This document shows, piece after piece, positions 1 to 8,079 of a stretch of 64,000 nt of DNA. Under the pieces are notes generated by a model, which did no database searches, had not been told where the DNA came from, and worked only from the letters and a program-made list of their open reading frames with translations. The stretch comes from Cellulomonas chengniuliangii (lineage in GTDB: Bacteria; Actinomycetota; Actinomycetes; Actinomycetales; Cellulomonadaceae), in assembly GCF_024508335.1 (NCBI RefSeq), contig NZ_CP101988.1:3038001-3102000 (forward strand), in the 5' to 3' direction. The translations under genes and the position numbers were made by a program. Within the stretch, counting starts at the first letter, position 1, and each line of letters begins with the position of its first letter.

Positions 1-542
1 ACATCCTCGAGGTCCAGCGGCTCATCCGGACCATGCCCAAGGTCGTCGTGGCCGTGGTGGGCGGCTGGGCGGCGGGCGGCGGGCACTCGCTGCACGTCGT
101 CGCCGACCTGACGATCGCCTCGCGCCAGCACGCGCGATTCATGCAGACCGACGCCAATGTCGGCTCGTTCGACGGGGGCTACGGCTCAGCGCTTCTCGCC
201 CGCCAGGTGGGGCAGAAGCGCGCCCGGGAGATCTTCTTCCTCGCCCGCGAGTACTCCGCCGAGCAGGCCCTCGCGTGGGGCGCGGTCAACGACGTCGTCG
301 ACCACGACCAGCTCGAGGACGCGGCGCTCGAGTACGCGCGCATCATCGCGACCAAGTCCCCGCAGGCCATCCGAATGCTGAAGTTCGCCTTCAACCTGGC
401 CGACGACGGACTGGCCGGGCAGCAGGTCTTCGCCGGGGAGGCCACGCGCCTGGCGTACATGACGGACGAGGCCGTCGAGGGCCGGGACGCGTTCCTGCAG
501 CGCAGGGACCCGGACTGGTCCGGCTTCCCCTACGCCTACTGA
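1..542 (+). CDS. menB: 1,4-dihydroxy-2-naphthoyl-CoA synthase, C-terminal part
   Basis: The 5' end lies outside the window; the first complete codon is at base 3. The visible 179 residues carry the crotonase-fold oxyanion-hole stretch GWAAGGGHSLHVV, the MenB-typical QTDANVGSFDGGYGS segment and the C-terminal helix ending in SGFPYAY. MenB closes the second ring of naphthoquinone from o-succinylbenzoyl-CoA. menE and menA lie 3-4 kb downstream on the same strand, separated by minus-strand genes, so this is a loose menaquinone cluster rather than one operon. Assignment is by family motif and is secure. Confidence 0.96.
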   Translation, partial: ILEVQRLIRTMPKVVVAVVGGWAAGGGHSLHVVADLTIASRQHARFMQTDANVGSFDGGYGSALLARQVGQKRAREIFFLAREYSAEQALAWGAVNDVVDHDQLEDAALEYARIIATKSPQAIRMLKFAFNLADDGLAGQQVFAGEATRLAYMTDEAVEGRDAFLQRRDPDWSGFPYAY

Positions 543-546
543 CCTG

Positions 547-705
547 TCAGCGCTCGGCGAAGACCCAGGACGCGACGTCCAGCAGCTGGTTGACGACCAG
601 GGCGCCGCCCAGGATCAACGCGAGAAGGATGGCGCCGGACAGGAGCACCGCCGCGACACCGTGGCCGTCGTGCTCGATCACCTCGTGCGAGTCAAGAGTT
701 GTCAT
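547..705 (-). CDS. Small single-pass membrane protein, 52 aa
   Basis: The product starts MTTLDSHEVIEHDGHG, followed by one hydrophobic helix (about residues 17-40) and a short tail ending WVFAER. No family recognised. The ATG at 705 has no Shine-Dalgarno sequence but is preceded by CAGGCT and a six-base gap, close to the leaderless arrangement seen elsewhere in the window. It converges on menB with only 4 bases between stops and lies downstream of the DUF3048 genes. Coding status rests on a plausible start, a clear membrane segment and lack of any better reading of this stretch. Confidence 0.6.
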   Translation of the reverse strand: MTTLDSHEVIEHDGHGVAAVLLSGAILLALILGGALVVNQLLDVASWVFAER

Positions 706-899
706 GCGACCAGCCTGGTCGCGCGGCCGCCGCGCCACATCGGCCCACCGGTCGAGCCGCGGGCCCCAGCCGTCCACCCCGCCGGGGGCGCTCCCGTCCG
801 CCCGGGGGCGCAGTCGCCCGCGCCCGGCCTCCACCCTGGGCAGGACAAGGGACGAGCACGCGCGCGGCCAGGCGGCCGCTGACGCCCGGGCGGTCCCGC

Positions 900-2024
900 T
901 CAGCTGATGGTGAGCGAGCCCTTCCCGGCGGGCACGAGCTCCACCCAGGTGTTGCCGGGGGCCAGCGTGACGGACGAGCCGTCGGCGCCGAGCAGCCGCA
1001 GCGGGGCGTCGGGGGCGTCCTTCTGCCACCTCGCCGCGAGGGTCTTGCCGCCCGTCGCCACCACCGCGTCCCCCGACCCCACCAGCGAGTAGGTCGGCAC
1101 CGCGGCGCCGCCCTGGGCGCCGTACGGCGTGTCCGGGTGCTCGGCCGTGATCGCGACGACGTTGACCGCGGAGAGCCGGGCGCCGTTCGCCGCGCTCGCG
1201 GGCTTCGCGCCCTCGGACCGGAGCCACGCCGAGCCGTCCCACGTCCAGCTCGGGCTTGAAGCGGGCGAGAGCCGGAACGCGAGCGTCGTGGCCGGGGCGC
1301 CCGCGACGACGGCCGAGGCGCGCTCCATGCTCCGGGCGAAGTCGAACTGCTCCTGAGGGGCCGCCTGGTGCGCGCCGTCGACCTGCTCCCAGAACGTCTG
1401 CGGGCTGCCGTACACGTTGTGCGGCGCGGACCGGCCGCTCACCCGGTACATGCCCGCGACGCCCCGGTCGTGGCTCAGCGACTGCACGCCACTGGCCACG
1501 ACCTCCTCGAGGATGCCGGGCTGGCCCCCCGAGTACGCGAGCAGCCCGCGCAGCGGCGCCACGATCAGCGGGTCCATCGGGCGCACCGAGCGGATCGGCC
1601 CGACCTCGTCCGGGGTCTGCGAGTGGAAGACCGCGACGAACCTCGACACGTCGAACTCGACGATGGTCTCCCAGACCACGTCCGCCTGGTCGAGCCCGGC
1701 CTGCGGGCGCGCGACGGCGGTGTTCTCCACCTTGACCGCGAGGGCCGGCCGGGCCGCGGGCTCGCCTGCCACGCCGGTGAGCGGCCACGTGGCCGGGACC
1801 ACCGGAGCGGGGGCGGCCGCCTTCGCGGCGTCGATCGCCGGGGCGACGGACTCCGTGGCACGCACCTCCGGCGGCCCCGCGGGAGAGCCGCAGGCCGCCA
1901 GCAGGAGCACCGCGGCGACGCCCAGGCCCCAACGACGGGACGCGCCCGCGGCGAGGGGCCGCCGGTCACCGCCCGTCGTCACCGACGTCGTGCGTGCCGC
2001 GCGTGCCGTGCGTGCCGTGCGCAT
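900..2024 (-). CDS. DUF3048 (YerB-like) lipoprotein, copy 2
   Basis: 374 residues. A signal peptide with lipobox LLAAC shows an exported lipoprotein. Two-lobed DUF3048 layout: the N-terminal lobe carries ARPQAGLDQADVVWETIVEF, RFVAVFHSQ and GPIRSVRPMD; the C-terminal lobe ends in TLAPGNTWVELVP. Function of the family is not established. The ATG at 2024 is chosen because GAGGGGG lies 5 bases upstream; the N-terminus is unusually rich in RTARAARTT repeats encoded by repeated gcgtgcc units. It follows its paralogue at 2056-3141 by 31 bases and is probably cotranscribed with it. Confidence 0.92.
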   Translation of the reverse strand: MRTARTARAARTTSVTTGGDRRPLAAGASRRWGLGVAAVLLLAACGSPAGPPEVRATESVAPAIDAAKAAAPAPVVPATWPLTGVAGEPAARPALAVKVENTAVARPQAGLDQADVVWETIVEFDVSRFVAVFHSQTPDEVGPIRSVRPMDPLIVAPLRGLLAYSGGQPGILEEVVASGVQSLSHDRGVAGMYRVSGRSAPHNVYGSPQTFWEQVDGAHQAAPQEQFDFARSMERASAVVAGAPATTLAFRLSPASSPSWTWDGSAWLRSEGAKPASAANGARLSAVNVVAITAEHPDTPYGAQGGAAVPTYSLVGSGDAVVATGGKTLAARWQKDAPDAPLRLLGADGSSVTLAPGNTWVELVPAGKGSLTIS

Positions 2025-2055
2025 GAGTACCCCCTCGTCGCGGCGGGCGCCGCGG

Positions 2056-3141
2056 TCAGCTGACGGTGACGGTCCCCGACCCGTTCGGGACGAGCTCGAC
2101 CCAGGTGTTGCCCGGAGCCAGTGTGACGGTCGATCCGTCCGCCGCGGTGAGCGTGAGCGGCGCGTCGGTGGACGGCTTGGACCAGGTCGCGGCGAGGGTC
2201 TGGCCGCCCGAGGCGACGAGCGCCTCACCCGTGCCCACGAGCTTCGTCTCCGGGACGGGGCTGCCCGCCGGGTCCACCGTGCCCGAGTCCACCAGGTCGA
2301 CGCGCACCACCACGACGTTCGCGGCGGACAGTCGCGCGCCCGAGGGGGCGGTGGCGGGGACGCCCGACTCGGAGCGCAGCCACGCCCCCGCCTCGGCGTC
2401 CCAGTCCCAGCCCGGGTTCGAGTACGACGAGATGTGGACCGCCACGGACGCGGCCGGCGTGCCCGCGGTGACCGCGCTCGACTGGGCGACGGCCCGCGCG
2501 AAGCTGAACTGCTCGGGGGGCAGGTTCTGGTGGTCGGCGTCGGCCTGCTCGAGGAACGTCGCCAACGTCCCGAACACGTTGTGCGGGGCCTTCGCCGTCT
2601 TGGCGCGATAGAAGCCGCCGTCACCACGGTCGTGGCTGAGGATCTGCACCCCGGAGTCGGCTAGGGACGTCACGAAGCCGGCCTGCCCGCCGGAGAACGC
2701 CACCAGGCCCTTGAGCGGGGCGGTGATGGCGGGGTCCATCGGCCGGATCGAGCGGATGGGCCCGACCTCGGTGGGGAGCTGCGAGTTGTACACGGCGACG
2801 AACCGGGTCACGCCGCCCTCGACGACCTGCTCCCAGACCACGTCGGCCTGGTCCAGGCCCGTCTGCGGGCGGACCTCCTTGGGATTCTCGATCTTGACCG
2901 CCACGGCGGGGCGGTTCACGACGTCGTCGGCCGCGACACCGGTGAGCGGCCAGCGGTCCGGGACGACGGGCTCGGGCGCTGCGCCCTTGGCGGCGTCGAT
3001 CGCGGCGTCGGCGGTGACCGGGTCGCTGGGGGCCCCCGATCCGCACGCGCCCAACGCGAGGCTGGCCCCCAGGGCGAGCAGGGCTGCTGCGCGGACGCGT
3101 CGGGCAGCCGGCGACCTCCGGGGACGGACTGTCACAGACAC
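2056..3141 (-). CDS. DUF3048 (YerB-like) lipoprotein, copy 1
   Basis: 361 residues with an Arg-rich signal peptide and lipobox LALGAC, so a surface lipoprotein. The same blocks as the neighbouring copy occur in the same order: VRPQTGLDQADVVWEQVVEG, TRFVAVYNSQ, GPIRSIRPMDPAIT, SGGQAGF, LSHDRGDGGFYR and C-terminal VTLAPGNTWVELVP. GTG start at 3141 is preceded by AAGGAG at suitable distance. A minus-strand TACAGT at 3189-3194 is a candidate -10. Tandem duplication with copy 2 is evident from the aligned motifs. Biochemical role unknown. Confidence 0.93.
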   Translation of the reverse strand: MSVTVRPRRSPAARRVRAAALLALGASLALGACGSGAPSDPVTADAAIDAAKGAAPEPVVPDRWPLTGVAADDVVNRPAVAVKIENPKEVRPQTGLDQADVVWEQVVEGGVTRFVAVYNSQLPTEVGPIRSIRPMDPAITAPLKGLVAFSGGQAGFVTSLADSGVQILSHDRGDGGFYRAKTAKAPHNVFGTLATFLEQADADHQNLPPEQFSFARAVAQSSAVTAGTPAASVAVHISSYSNPGWDWDAEAGAWLRSESGVPATAPSGARLSAANVVVVRVDLVDSGTVDPAGSPVPETKLVGTGEALVASGGQTLAATWSKPSTDAPLTLTAADGSTVTLAPGNTWVELVPNGSGTVTVS

Positions 3142-3205
3142 GGCTGAACTCCTTCCGCTGCCCGGCCGGTCTGCCGGGCGACCGCCACACTGTAGAGCCC
3201 CCGCC

Positions 3206-3211
3206 TAGGCT
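3206..3211 (+). promoter_or_regulatory. -10 element of leaderless menE
   Basis: TAGGCT followed by exactly six bases and the GTG at 3218, with no Shine-Dalgarno sequence. Only 11 bases separate it from the opposing TACAGT (3189-3194) for the DUF3048 genes, so the two promoters are back to back. Confidence 0.6.
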
Positions 3212-3217
3212 GGCCGT

Positions 3218-4498
3218 GTGAGCCGTGCCGTCCGCCAGATCTGTGTCTCGTCCTCCCCCGCCGACGTGTCGGCCCTGATGGCGGCCCTGTCCGCCGCCCT
3301 GGACGGCTCCGGGCCGGCCGTCCTGCCCGTGGCGGCGACGCAGCCCTCCGACGCGCCCCCGTCGGAGGCGCCGGACGACGTCGCCGTGGTGATCCGCACG
3401 TCGGGCTCGACCGGCGCCCCGCGCGGCGTGCAGCTCACCGCCGCGGCGCTCCGCGCGTCCGGCGAGGCGACGGCGGCCCGGCTCGGCGGCCACGGCCGCT
3501 GGCTGCTCGCCCTGCCCACCGAGCACGTGGCGGGACTGCAGGTGCTGGTGCGCTCGCTGCTCGCGGGGTCCGAGCCCGTCACCATGCCGGCGGGCGGCTT
3601 CCACGCCGAGTCCTTCGCGAGCGCCGTGGCGGAGCTCGACGCGGGAGGCCCGGGGCGCCGGTACACGTCCCTGGTGCCGACCCAGCTGCACCGCCTGCTC
3701 GACTCCCCCGTCGGCGTCGAGGCGCTGCGGGTCTTCGACGCGGTGCTGCTCGGCGGCGCCGCCGCCTCCCCGGCGATGGTGGACGAGGCCCGCGCCGCGG
3801 GGGTCCGCGTGGTGCTGACCTACGGGATGAGCGAGACCTGCGGCGGCTGCGTGTACGACGGCGTGCCGCTGGACGGGGTTCGCGTCGACGTGGACCCCGA
3901 TGGCCGGGTGCTGCTGGCCGGCCCGGTGCTGGCCGCTGGGTACCTGGGCCGCCCCGACCTGGACGCCGAGGCGTTCACCGACCGCGAGGACGTGCGCTGG
4001 CTGCGCACCAGCGATCTCGGCGAGCTGGTCGCCGGCGACGGGCCCATCCCCCGGCTGCGCGTCCTGGGCCGCCTGGACGACGTCATCGTCACCGGCGGCG
4101 AGAAGGTCGCCCCGGCGGCCGTGGAGCGGGCGCTGCAGGCCCTCGACGGCGTCGCCGAGGCGTGCGTGGTGGGCGCGCCCGACGCCGAGTGGGGCCAGGC
4201 CGTCACCGCGGTCGTCGTGCCCCGCCCCGGCTCCGACGGCCCCACTCTGGGCGAGGCGCGCGCCGCCGTCGCCGCCGCGGTAGGACCCACCGCGGCTCCA
4301 CGGCTGCTGCTGGTGGTGGAGGCGCTGCCGGTGCGCGGCCCCGGGAAGGTCGACCGCCGGGCCGTGGCGGAGGCTGTGGCCGCCGCCCTCGACGAGGCGG
4401 GCCACGACGCCGACGACGACCTCGACCACGTTCTCGGCGGCGACAGCCCGGCAGGCCGGGGGCACGGCGGGGAGCAGGCTCCCGGCGAGGCCCGGTAA
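3218..4498 (+). CDS. menE: o-succinylbenzoate--CoA ligase
   Basis: 426 residues, a compact member of the ANL adenylating superfamily. Visible motifs: P-loop TSGSTGAPRG (61-70), YGMSETCGG core motif, TSDLGEL, hinge GRLDDVIVTGGEKV and the C-terminal catalytic lysine in GPGKVDRR. It activates o-succinylbenzoate to its CoA thioester, the substrate for MenB. GTG at 3218 has no Shine-Dalgarno but lies six bases after TAGGCT, indicating a leaderless mRNA. menA follows 92 bases downstream. The N-terminal domain is shorter than in E. coli-type MenE, which is usual for actinobacterial forms. Confidence 0.93.
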   Translation: MSRAVRQICVSSSPADVSALMAALSAALDGSGPAVLPVAATQPSDAPPSEAPDDVAVVIRTSGSTGAPRGVQLTAAALRASGEATAARLGGHGRWLLALPTEHVAGLQVLVRSLLAGSEPVTMPAGGFHAESFASAVAELDAGGPGRRYTSLVPTQLHRLLDSPVGVEALRVFDAVLLGGAAASPAMVDEARAAGVRVVLTYGMSETCGGCVYDGVPLDGVRVDVDPDGRVLLAGPVLAAGYLGRPDLDAEAFTDREDVRWLRTSDLGELVAGDGPIPRLRVLGRLDDVIVTGGEKVAPAAVERALQALDGVAEACVVGAPDAEWGQAVTAVVVPRPGSDGPTLGEARAAVAAAVGPTAAPRLLLVVEALPVRGPGKVDRRAVAEAVAAALDEAGHDADDDLDHVLGGDSPAGRGHGGEQAPGEAR

Positions 4499-4590
4499 CG
4501 TCCGTCTGGAATCCCCGCCCGCACCGGCCCGCCCGGCGCATCTGCCCGCCCACCTGGCCCGTCCACGAGCGGCGACCGAACAGGAGCATC

Positions 4591-5460
4591 ATGGCCACCT
4601 CGTCCCAGTGGATCGCGGGCGCCCGCCCCCGCACGCTGCCCGCAGCGGCCGCCCCCGTGATCGTCGGCACGGGCGCCGCCGCCCAGCTGGGCTCCGAGGA
4701 CCTGCTGCGCGGGCTGCTCGCGCTGGGGGTCGCGCTCGCCCTGCAGGTGGGCGTCAACTACGCCAACGACTACTCCGACGGGGTGCGCGGCACCGACACC
4801 GACCGCGTCGGCCCCATGCGCCTGACCGCCGCAGGGCTCGCGCGCCCGCGGCAGGTCAAGCTCGCGGCGTTCGCCGCGTTCGGCGTCGGCTCGCTGCTGG
4901 GGCTGGCGCTCGTGGCGCTCTGCGGGCAGTGGTGGCTGATCGCCGTCGGCGCGGTGTCCATCGCCGCTGGCTGGTACTACACCGGCGGCAGGCGGCCCTA
5001 CGGCTACCGGGGGCTCGGCGAGGTCGGCGTCTTCGTGTTCTTCGGCCTGGTCGCGGTGCTGGGCACCACGTACACGCAGGCTGGCCGGATCTCCTGGCCG
5101 GCCGCCGCGGGCGCCGTGTCGATCGGGCTCATCGCGTGCGCGCTGCTCATGGTCAACAACCTGCGGGACATCCCCACCGACGCCCTTGTGGGCAAGCGCA
5201 CCCTCGCGGTGCGGCTGGGCGACCACCGGGCCCGACGCGTGTACGCCGCGATGGTCCTGCTGCCCATCGCGCTCGCCGTCGCGTGCGCCTTCGTCGCGCC
5301 GTGGTCGCTGCTCGTGCTGCTGCTGGTGTTCCCCGCCGGCCTGCTCGCGTTCACGGTGCTCGTGGGCGCGCGGGGGTTCGCCCTGGTTCCCGTGCTGGCG
5401 GGCACAGGCGCCTACGAGCTCGGCTTCGGCGTCCTGCTCGGGCTGGGCCTCGCGCTCTAG
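4591..5460 (+). CDS. menA: 1,4-dihydroxy-2-naphthoate polyprenyltransferase
   Basis: 289-residue UbiA-superfamily integral membrane prenyltransferase with about eight or nine hydrophobic helices. The first Asp-rich motif is NYANDYSDGVRGTD and the second is RDIPTDALVGKRT, both needed for Mg-diphosphate binding. It attaches the polyprenyl tail to DHNA, giving demethylmenaquinone. ATG at 4591 is preceded by AGGAG (4583-4587). It lies just downstream of menE and completes the menaquinone genes in the window. Confidence 0.95.
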   Translation: MATSSQWIAGARPRTLPAAAAPVIVGTGAAAQLGSEDLLRGLLALGVALALQVGVNYANDYSDGVRGTDTDRVGPMRLTAAGLARPRQVKLAAFAAFGVGSLLGLALVALCGQWWLIAVGAVSIAAGWYYTGGRRPYGYRGLGEVGVFVFFGLVAVLGTTYTQAGRISWPAAAGAVSIGLIACALLMVNNLRDIPTDALVGKRTLAVRLGDHRARRVYAAMVLLPIALAVACAFVAPWSLLVLLLVFPAGLLAFTVLVGARGFALVPVLAGTGAYELGFGVLLGLGLAL

Positions 5461-5580
5461 CGTCGACCGCCACTCGCCACCTGGGGACCACGCGCTCGGC
5501 GCGGCGCCCACCCCCGGGCGGACGGCGATCGAGCCGACGGGTGGACGCGGCGGGGCCGGAGCCCGGACCACCCTGGGTCC

Positions 5581-6195
5581 ATGACCCTCTATGTCCATGG
5601 CCGCCGGGCGCGGTCGACGCGTCGTCGCACCATCGCCGTGATCGCCGTGCTCACCCTCGCGCTGACGGCCGGCGCGACGGTCGCCCTGCTGCGGGCGGCA
5701 GCCTCGGACGCAGCCGAGGACGCCGGAGGAGCCGTGATCGAGCAGGACCGCATCGTGGCGACCGGCTCAGCGGACCCCGCTCCGATGGACGAGGGCAAGG
5801 CGGGCACAGACCCCGCGCTCGCTGGCGTCGACGCGGAGCTGGCCCGACGGGTCTCGAGCGCCCAGGCGGCGGCCGCCGCGGAGGGCGTCGTGGTGGCCAT
5901 CACCTCCGCGAAGCGCTCGGCCGAGGAGCAGCAGGCGCTCGTCGACGCGGCGATCACGCGGTACGGCTCGCAGGAGGAGGCGTCCCGGTGGGTGCTGCCT
6001 CCCGAGGCGTCGAGCCACGTGACGGGCCTGGCGGTCGACGTGGGTCCCACCGAGGGGGCGCTGTGGCTCGGCGAGCACGGGCTCGACTTCGGCCTGTGCC
6101 GCGCCTACGCCAACGAGATGTGGCACTTCGAGATGCTCCCCGAGGGAACGTCGACGTGCCCGCCCATGCACGAGGACTCGTCCGGTGGGTGGTGA
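5581..6195 (+). CDS. D-alanyl-D-alanine carboxypeptidase family protein (VanY/M15B)
   Basis: 204 residues. An uncleaved signal-anchor helix lies at about 17-40, then a short linker and a C-terminal M15B peptidase domain. Zinc ligands are visible as SSHVTGLAVDVG (His146, Asp153) and EMWHFE (His182). Predicted to trim D-Ala from peptidoglycan stem peptides outside the membrane. The start has no Shine-Dalgarno; CACCCT with a six-base gap precedes ATG 5581, and a second in-frame ATG at 5590 is possible. No gene partner is apparent. Confidence 0.85.
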   Translation: MTLYVHGRRARSTRRRTIAVIAVLTLALTAGATVALLRAAASDAAEDAGGAVIEQDRIVATGSADPAPMDEGKAGTDPALAGVDAELARRVSSAQAAAAAEGVVVAITSAKRSAEEQQALVDAAITRYGSQEEASRWVLPPEASSHVTGLAVDVGPTEGALWLGEHGLDFGLCRAYANEMWHFEMLPEGTSTCPPMHEDSSGGW

Positions 6196-6222
6196 CCAGC
6201 GGAGGGCCCGAGGCGGGCTGGA

Positions 6223-6238
6223 GCAGCCCTCAGGCTGC
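6223..6238. terminator. Bidirectional terminator hairpin
   Basis: GCAGCC-ctca-GGCTGC perfect stem between the converging carboxypeptidase and DUF4229 genes; it overlaps the DUF4229 stop codon. Confidence 0.5.
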
Positions 6239-6499
6239 GCCCCGCTCGCGCTCCGCGGCGTCGAGCGCGGCGTCCTCGACCTCGGCGTCAGCGGGTGCGG
6301 AGCGGCCCGGCTTGGCGCGCTGCGCCAGGTGCAGCGCCGCCGCGTCGCGCTGGCGGCCCAGCAGGACATAGGACAGCGCCCACGCGATGACCGCGGCGAG
6401 CACGATGGCGAGCCACGATCCCATCCCGACCCACACGAGCACGACGAGGGTCACGGCGAAGAGGCTGAGCCTCCACAGGGTGTACGTCACGACTGGCAC
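6230..6499 (-). CDS. DUF4229 family small membrane protein
   Basis: 89 residues: two adjacent transmembrane helices (about 8-28 and 28-46, motif VTYTLWRLSLFAV) and a charged cytoplasmic tail rich in Ala, Arg and Glu. This matches the actinobacterial DUF4229 family, which has no known role. GTG at 6499 lies six bases after TACCCT and lacks a Shine-Dalgarno sequence, so the message is probably leaderless. It is divergent from the PLDc_N-like gene at 6633. Confidence 0.85.
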   Translation of the reverse strand: MPVVTYTLWRLSLFAVTLVVLVWVGMGSWLAIVLAAVIAWALSYVLLGRQRDAAALHLAQRAKPGRSAPADAEVEDAALDAAERERGAA

Positions 6500-6505
6500 G
6501 CCACC

Positions 6506-6511
6506 AGGGTA
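6506..6511 (-). promoter_or_regulatory. -10 element of leaderless DUF4229 gene
   Basis: TACCCT on the minus strand, six bases before the GTG at 6499. Confidence 0.5.
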
Positions 6512-6620
6512 TGCCGCCAGTCCGGCGCCGATGGACGGGGTCGCGCGGTCGGCGCGGTGAGCGGATGCCCGATGGGCGGACAGCGGCGGGCCCCGGCGCC
6601 TGGCCCCGCGCCGCGCGAAC

Positions 6621-6626
6621 TAGGCT
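6621..6626 (+). promoter_or_regulatory. -10 element of leaderless PLDc_N gene
   Basis: TAGGCT, the same hexamer as at menE, six bases before the ATG at 6633. Confidence 0.55.
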
Positions 6627-6632
6627 GAGGCG

Positions 6633-6962
6633 ATGCGCAACCTCCTCGCCCTCGCAGCGGTCGCACTCATCGTCTACACGATCTTCGACGTCCTGCGCAG
6701 CGATGAGGCCGAACGGTTCGGGGTCCACAAGCTCATCTGGCTGGCCTTCATCGTGGTGCTGCCGGTGATCGGCTCGGTCGCCTGGCTGGTGCTGCGGCAG
6801 ATGGCCCGGTCCAGGTCCGCGGGACCCGCGCGGTCGCCCGGCGCCGCCGCGCCCGCACCGGACGACGACCCCGAGTTCCTGTGGCGGCTTGAGCAGCAGC
6901 GCCGCCGGGCCGACCGCGAGCAGTCCCGCGAACACCCGGACGAGCCGCGCCCCGAGAGCTGA
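6633..6962 (+). CDS. PLDc_N (phospholipase D N-terminal) domain membrane protein
   Basis: 109 residues. Two hydrophobic helices (about 3-20 and 36-55) enclose the segment YTIFDVLRSDEAERFGVHKLIWL, typical of the PLDc_N module that normally precedes a cardiolipin-synthase-like domain but here stands alone; the remainder is a charged, low-complexity cytoplasmic tail. Stand-alone PLDc_N proteins are common in actinobacteria and uncharacterised. ATG 6633 is leaderless by the TAGGCT-N6 spacing. A strong hairpin at 6999-7032 ends the transcript. Confidence 0.82.
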   Translation: MRNLLALAAVALIVYTIFDVLRSDEAERFGVHKLIWLAFIVVLPVIGSVAWLVLRQMARSRSAGPARSPGAAAPAPDDDPEFLWRLEQQRRRADREQSREHPDEPRPES

Positions 6963-6998
6963 CCTCGCCGGGCCGGCCGACAGCACAGCCGCAGACGG

Positions 6999-7032
6999 CA
7001 GCAGCCGCCGTGGACCTCCACGGCGGCTGCTG
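6999..7032. terminator. Strong bidirectional terminator hairpin
   Basis: A 16-base arm (6999-7014) pairs perfectly with 7017-7032, with a two-base gap. It sits between the converging PLDc_N gene and the cytochrome c biogenesis operon and can serve both. Confidence 0.8.
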
Positions 7033-7056
7033 TCGTTCAGGCTCGAGCCGGGCGGC

Positions 7057-8079
7057 TCAAAAGCCGTTGTATGAGTGCAGGCCGTTGGGGATGAGGTTGA
7101 CCACGGTGAAGTTGGCGATCACCGCGGCGTAGCCCCAGAACACGAAGTACGCGGCGCGGCGCCCGCTCCAGCCGCGCGTGGTGCGAGCGTGCAGGTACGC
7201 GGCGTAGACGACCCACGCGACGAAGGTGCCGACCTCCTTGGGGTCCCAGCCCCAGTACCGGCCCCAGGCGTGCTCGGCCCAGATCGAGCCGCCCACCAGG
7301 GCGAAGGTCCACAGCACGAATCCGATGGCGTTGAGCCGGAACGACTGCGCCTCCAGGGCGCGCGGCGAGGGCACGCTGCGCAGCCAGGCGAACGCGGGGC
7401 CGGTGACGCGCCACCGGTGCAACGCCCGGCGCAGGCCGTCCGCGCGGCGCCAGGGCTGCCCGAGGTGGCTGCGGCCCGTCTCGCGGGAGTCCTTGAGCAC
7501 CTGCAGCAAGGCCGCCGCGAACGCGACAGTGAAGACGCCGGTGGCCAGGATCGCCACGCCGACGTGGAGCACCAGCCAGTAGCTGTCCAGCGCGGGCTGC
7601 ACCGAGTCCGCACGGACGAAGAAGACCAGGAGCGCCACGGCGAGGGCGAGCACCGAGATGCCGAGCACGATCACCCCGACGAACGGGATGAACCGCTTGC
7701 GCTCCACGAACACGAGCACCGCCACCGCGGTCAGGACGCCCACGAGCGTGAACTCGTACATGTTGGCCGTGGGCGAGCGTCCTGCGGCGACTCCTCGCGC
7801 GACGATGCCCGCAAGGAGCAGCAGCCCGCCCAGGAGGGTCGTGGCGCGGGCGATGCCGCTGGCCTTGGACCCGTCGCTGGTGGGCATGTCGTCAGCCTCG
7901 GCAGGCACGTCCAGGGCCACCGACGGGACGCCGGCGCCGACCAGAGCGGGCTCGGGGGCCGCGGCACGAGAGGCGAGCTCGGCCTGACGGCCGAGAGCGA
8001 GCGTGTACGCGAGGAACGCGATCGTCAGCGCTGTCGCGGAACCCCACACGAACAACGTGCTCAGGTCGCCGACTGTCAT
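7057..8079 (-). CDS. ccsB: Cytochrome c biogenesis protein CcsB/CcsA (system II haem handler)
   Basis: 340 residues, about eight membrane helices. The haem-binding WWD-type segment reads WGRYWGWDPKEVGTFVAW (near 280) and conserved His residues occur in the flanking helices (HVGVAILATG; TVVNLIPNGLHSY near the C-terminus). With ResB it exports haem and joins it to apocytochrome c outside the membrane. ATG 8079 overlaps the resB stop by four bases (ATGA), so translation is coupled. Last gene of the operon; the 6999-7032 hairpin follows. Confidence 0.93.
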   Translation of the reverse strand: MTVGDLSTLFVWGSATALTIAFLAYTLALGRQAELASRAAAPEPALVGAGVPSVALDVPAEADDMPTSDGSKASGIARATTLLGGLLLLAGIVARGVAAGRSPTANMYEFTLVGVLTAVAVLVFVERKRFIPFVGVIVLGISVLALAVALLVFFVRADSVQPALDSYWLVLHVGVAILATGVFTVAFAAALLQVLKDSRETGRSHLGQPWRRADGLRRALHRWRVTGPAFAWLRSVPSPRALEAQSFRLNAIGFVLWTFALVGGSIWAEHAWGRYWGWDPKEVGTFVAWVVYAAYLHARTTRGWSGRRAAYFVFWGYAAVIANFTVVNLIPNGLHSYNGF

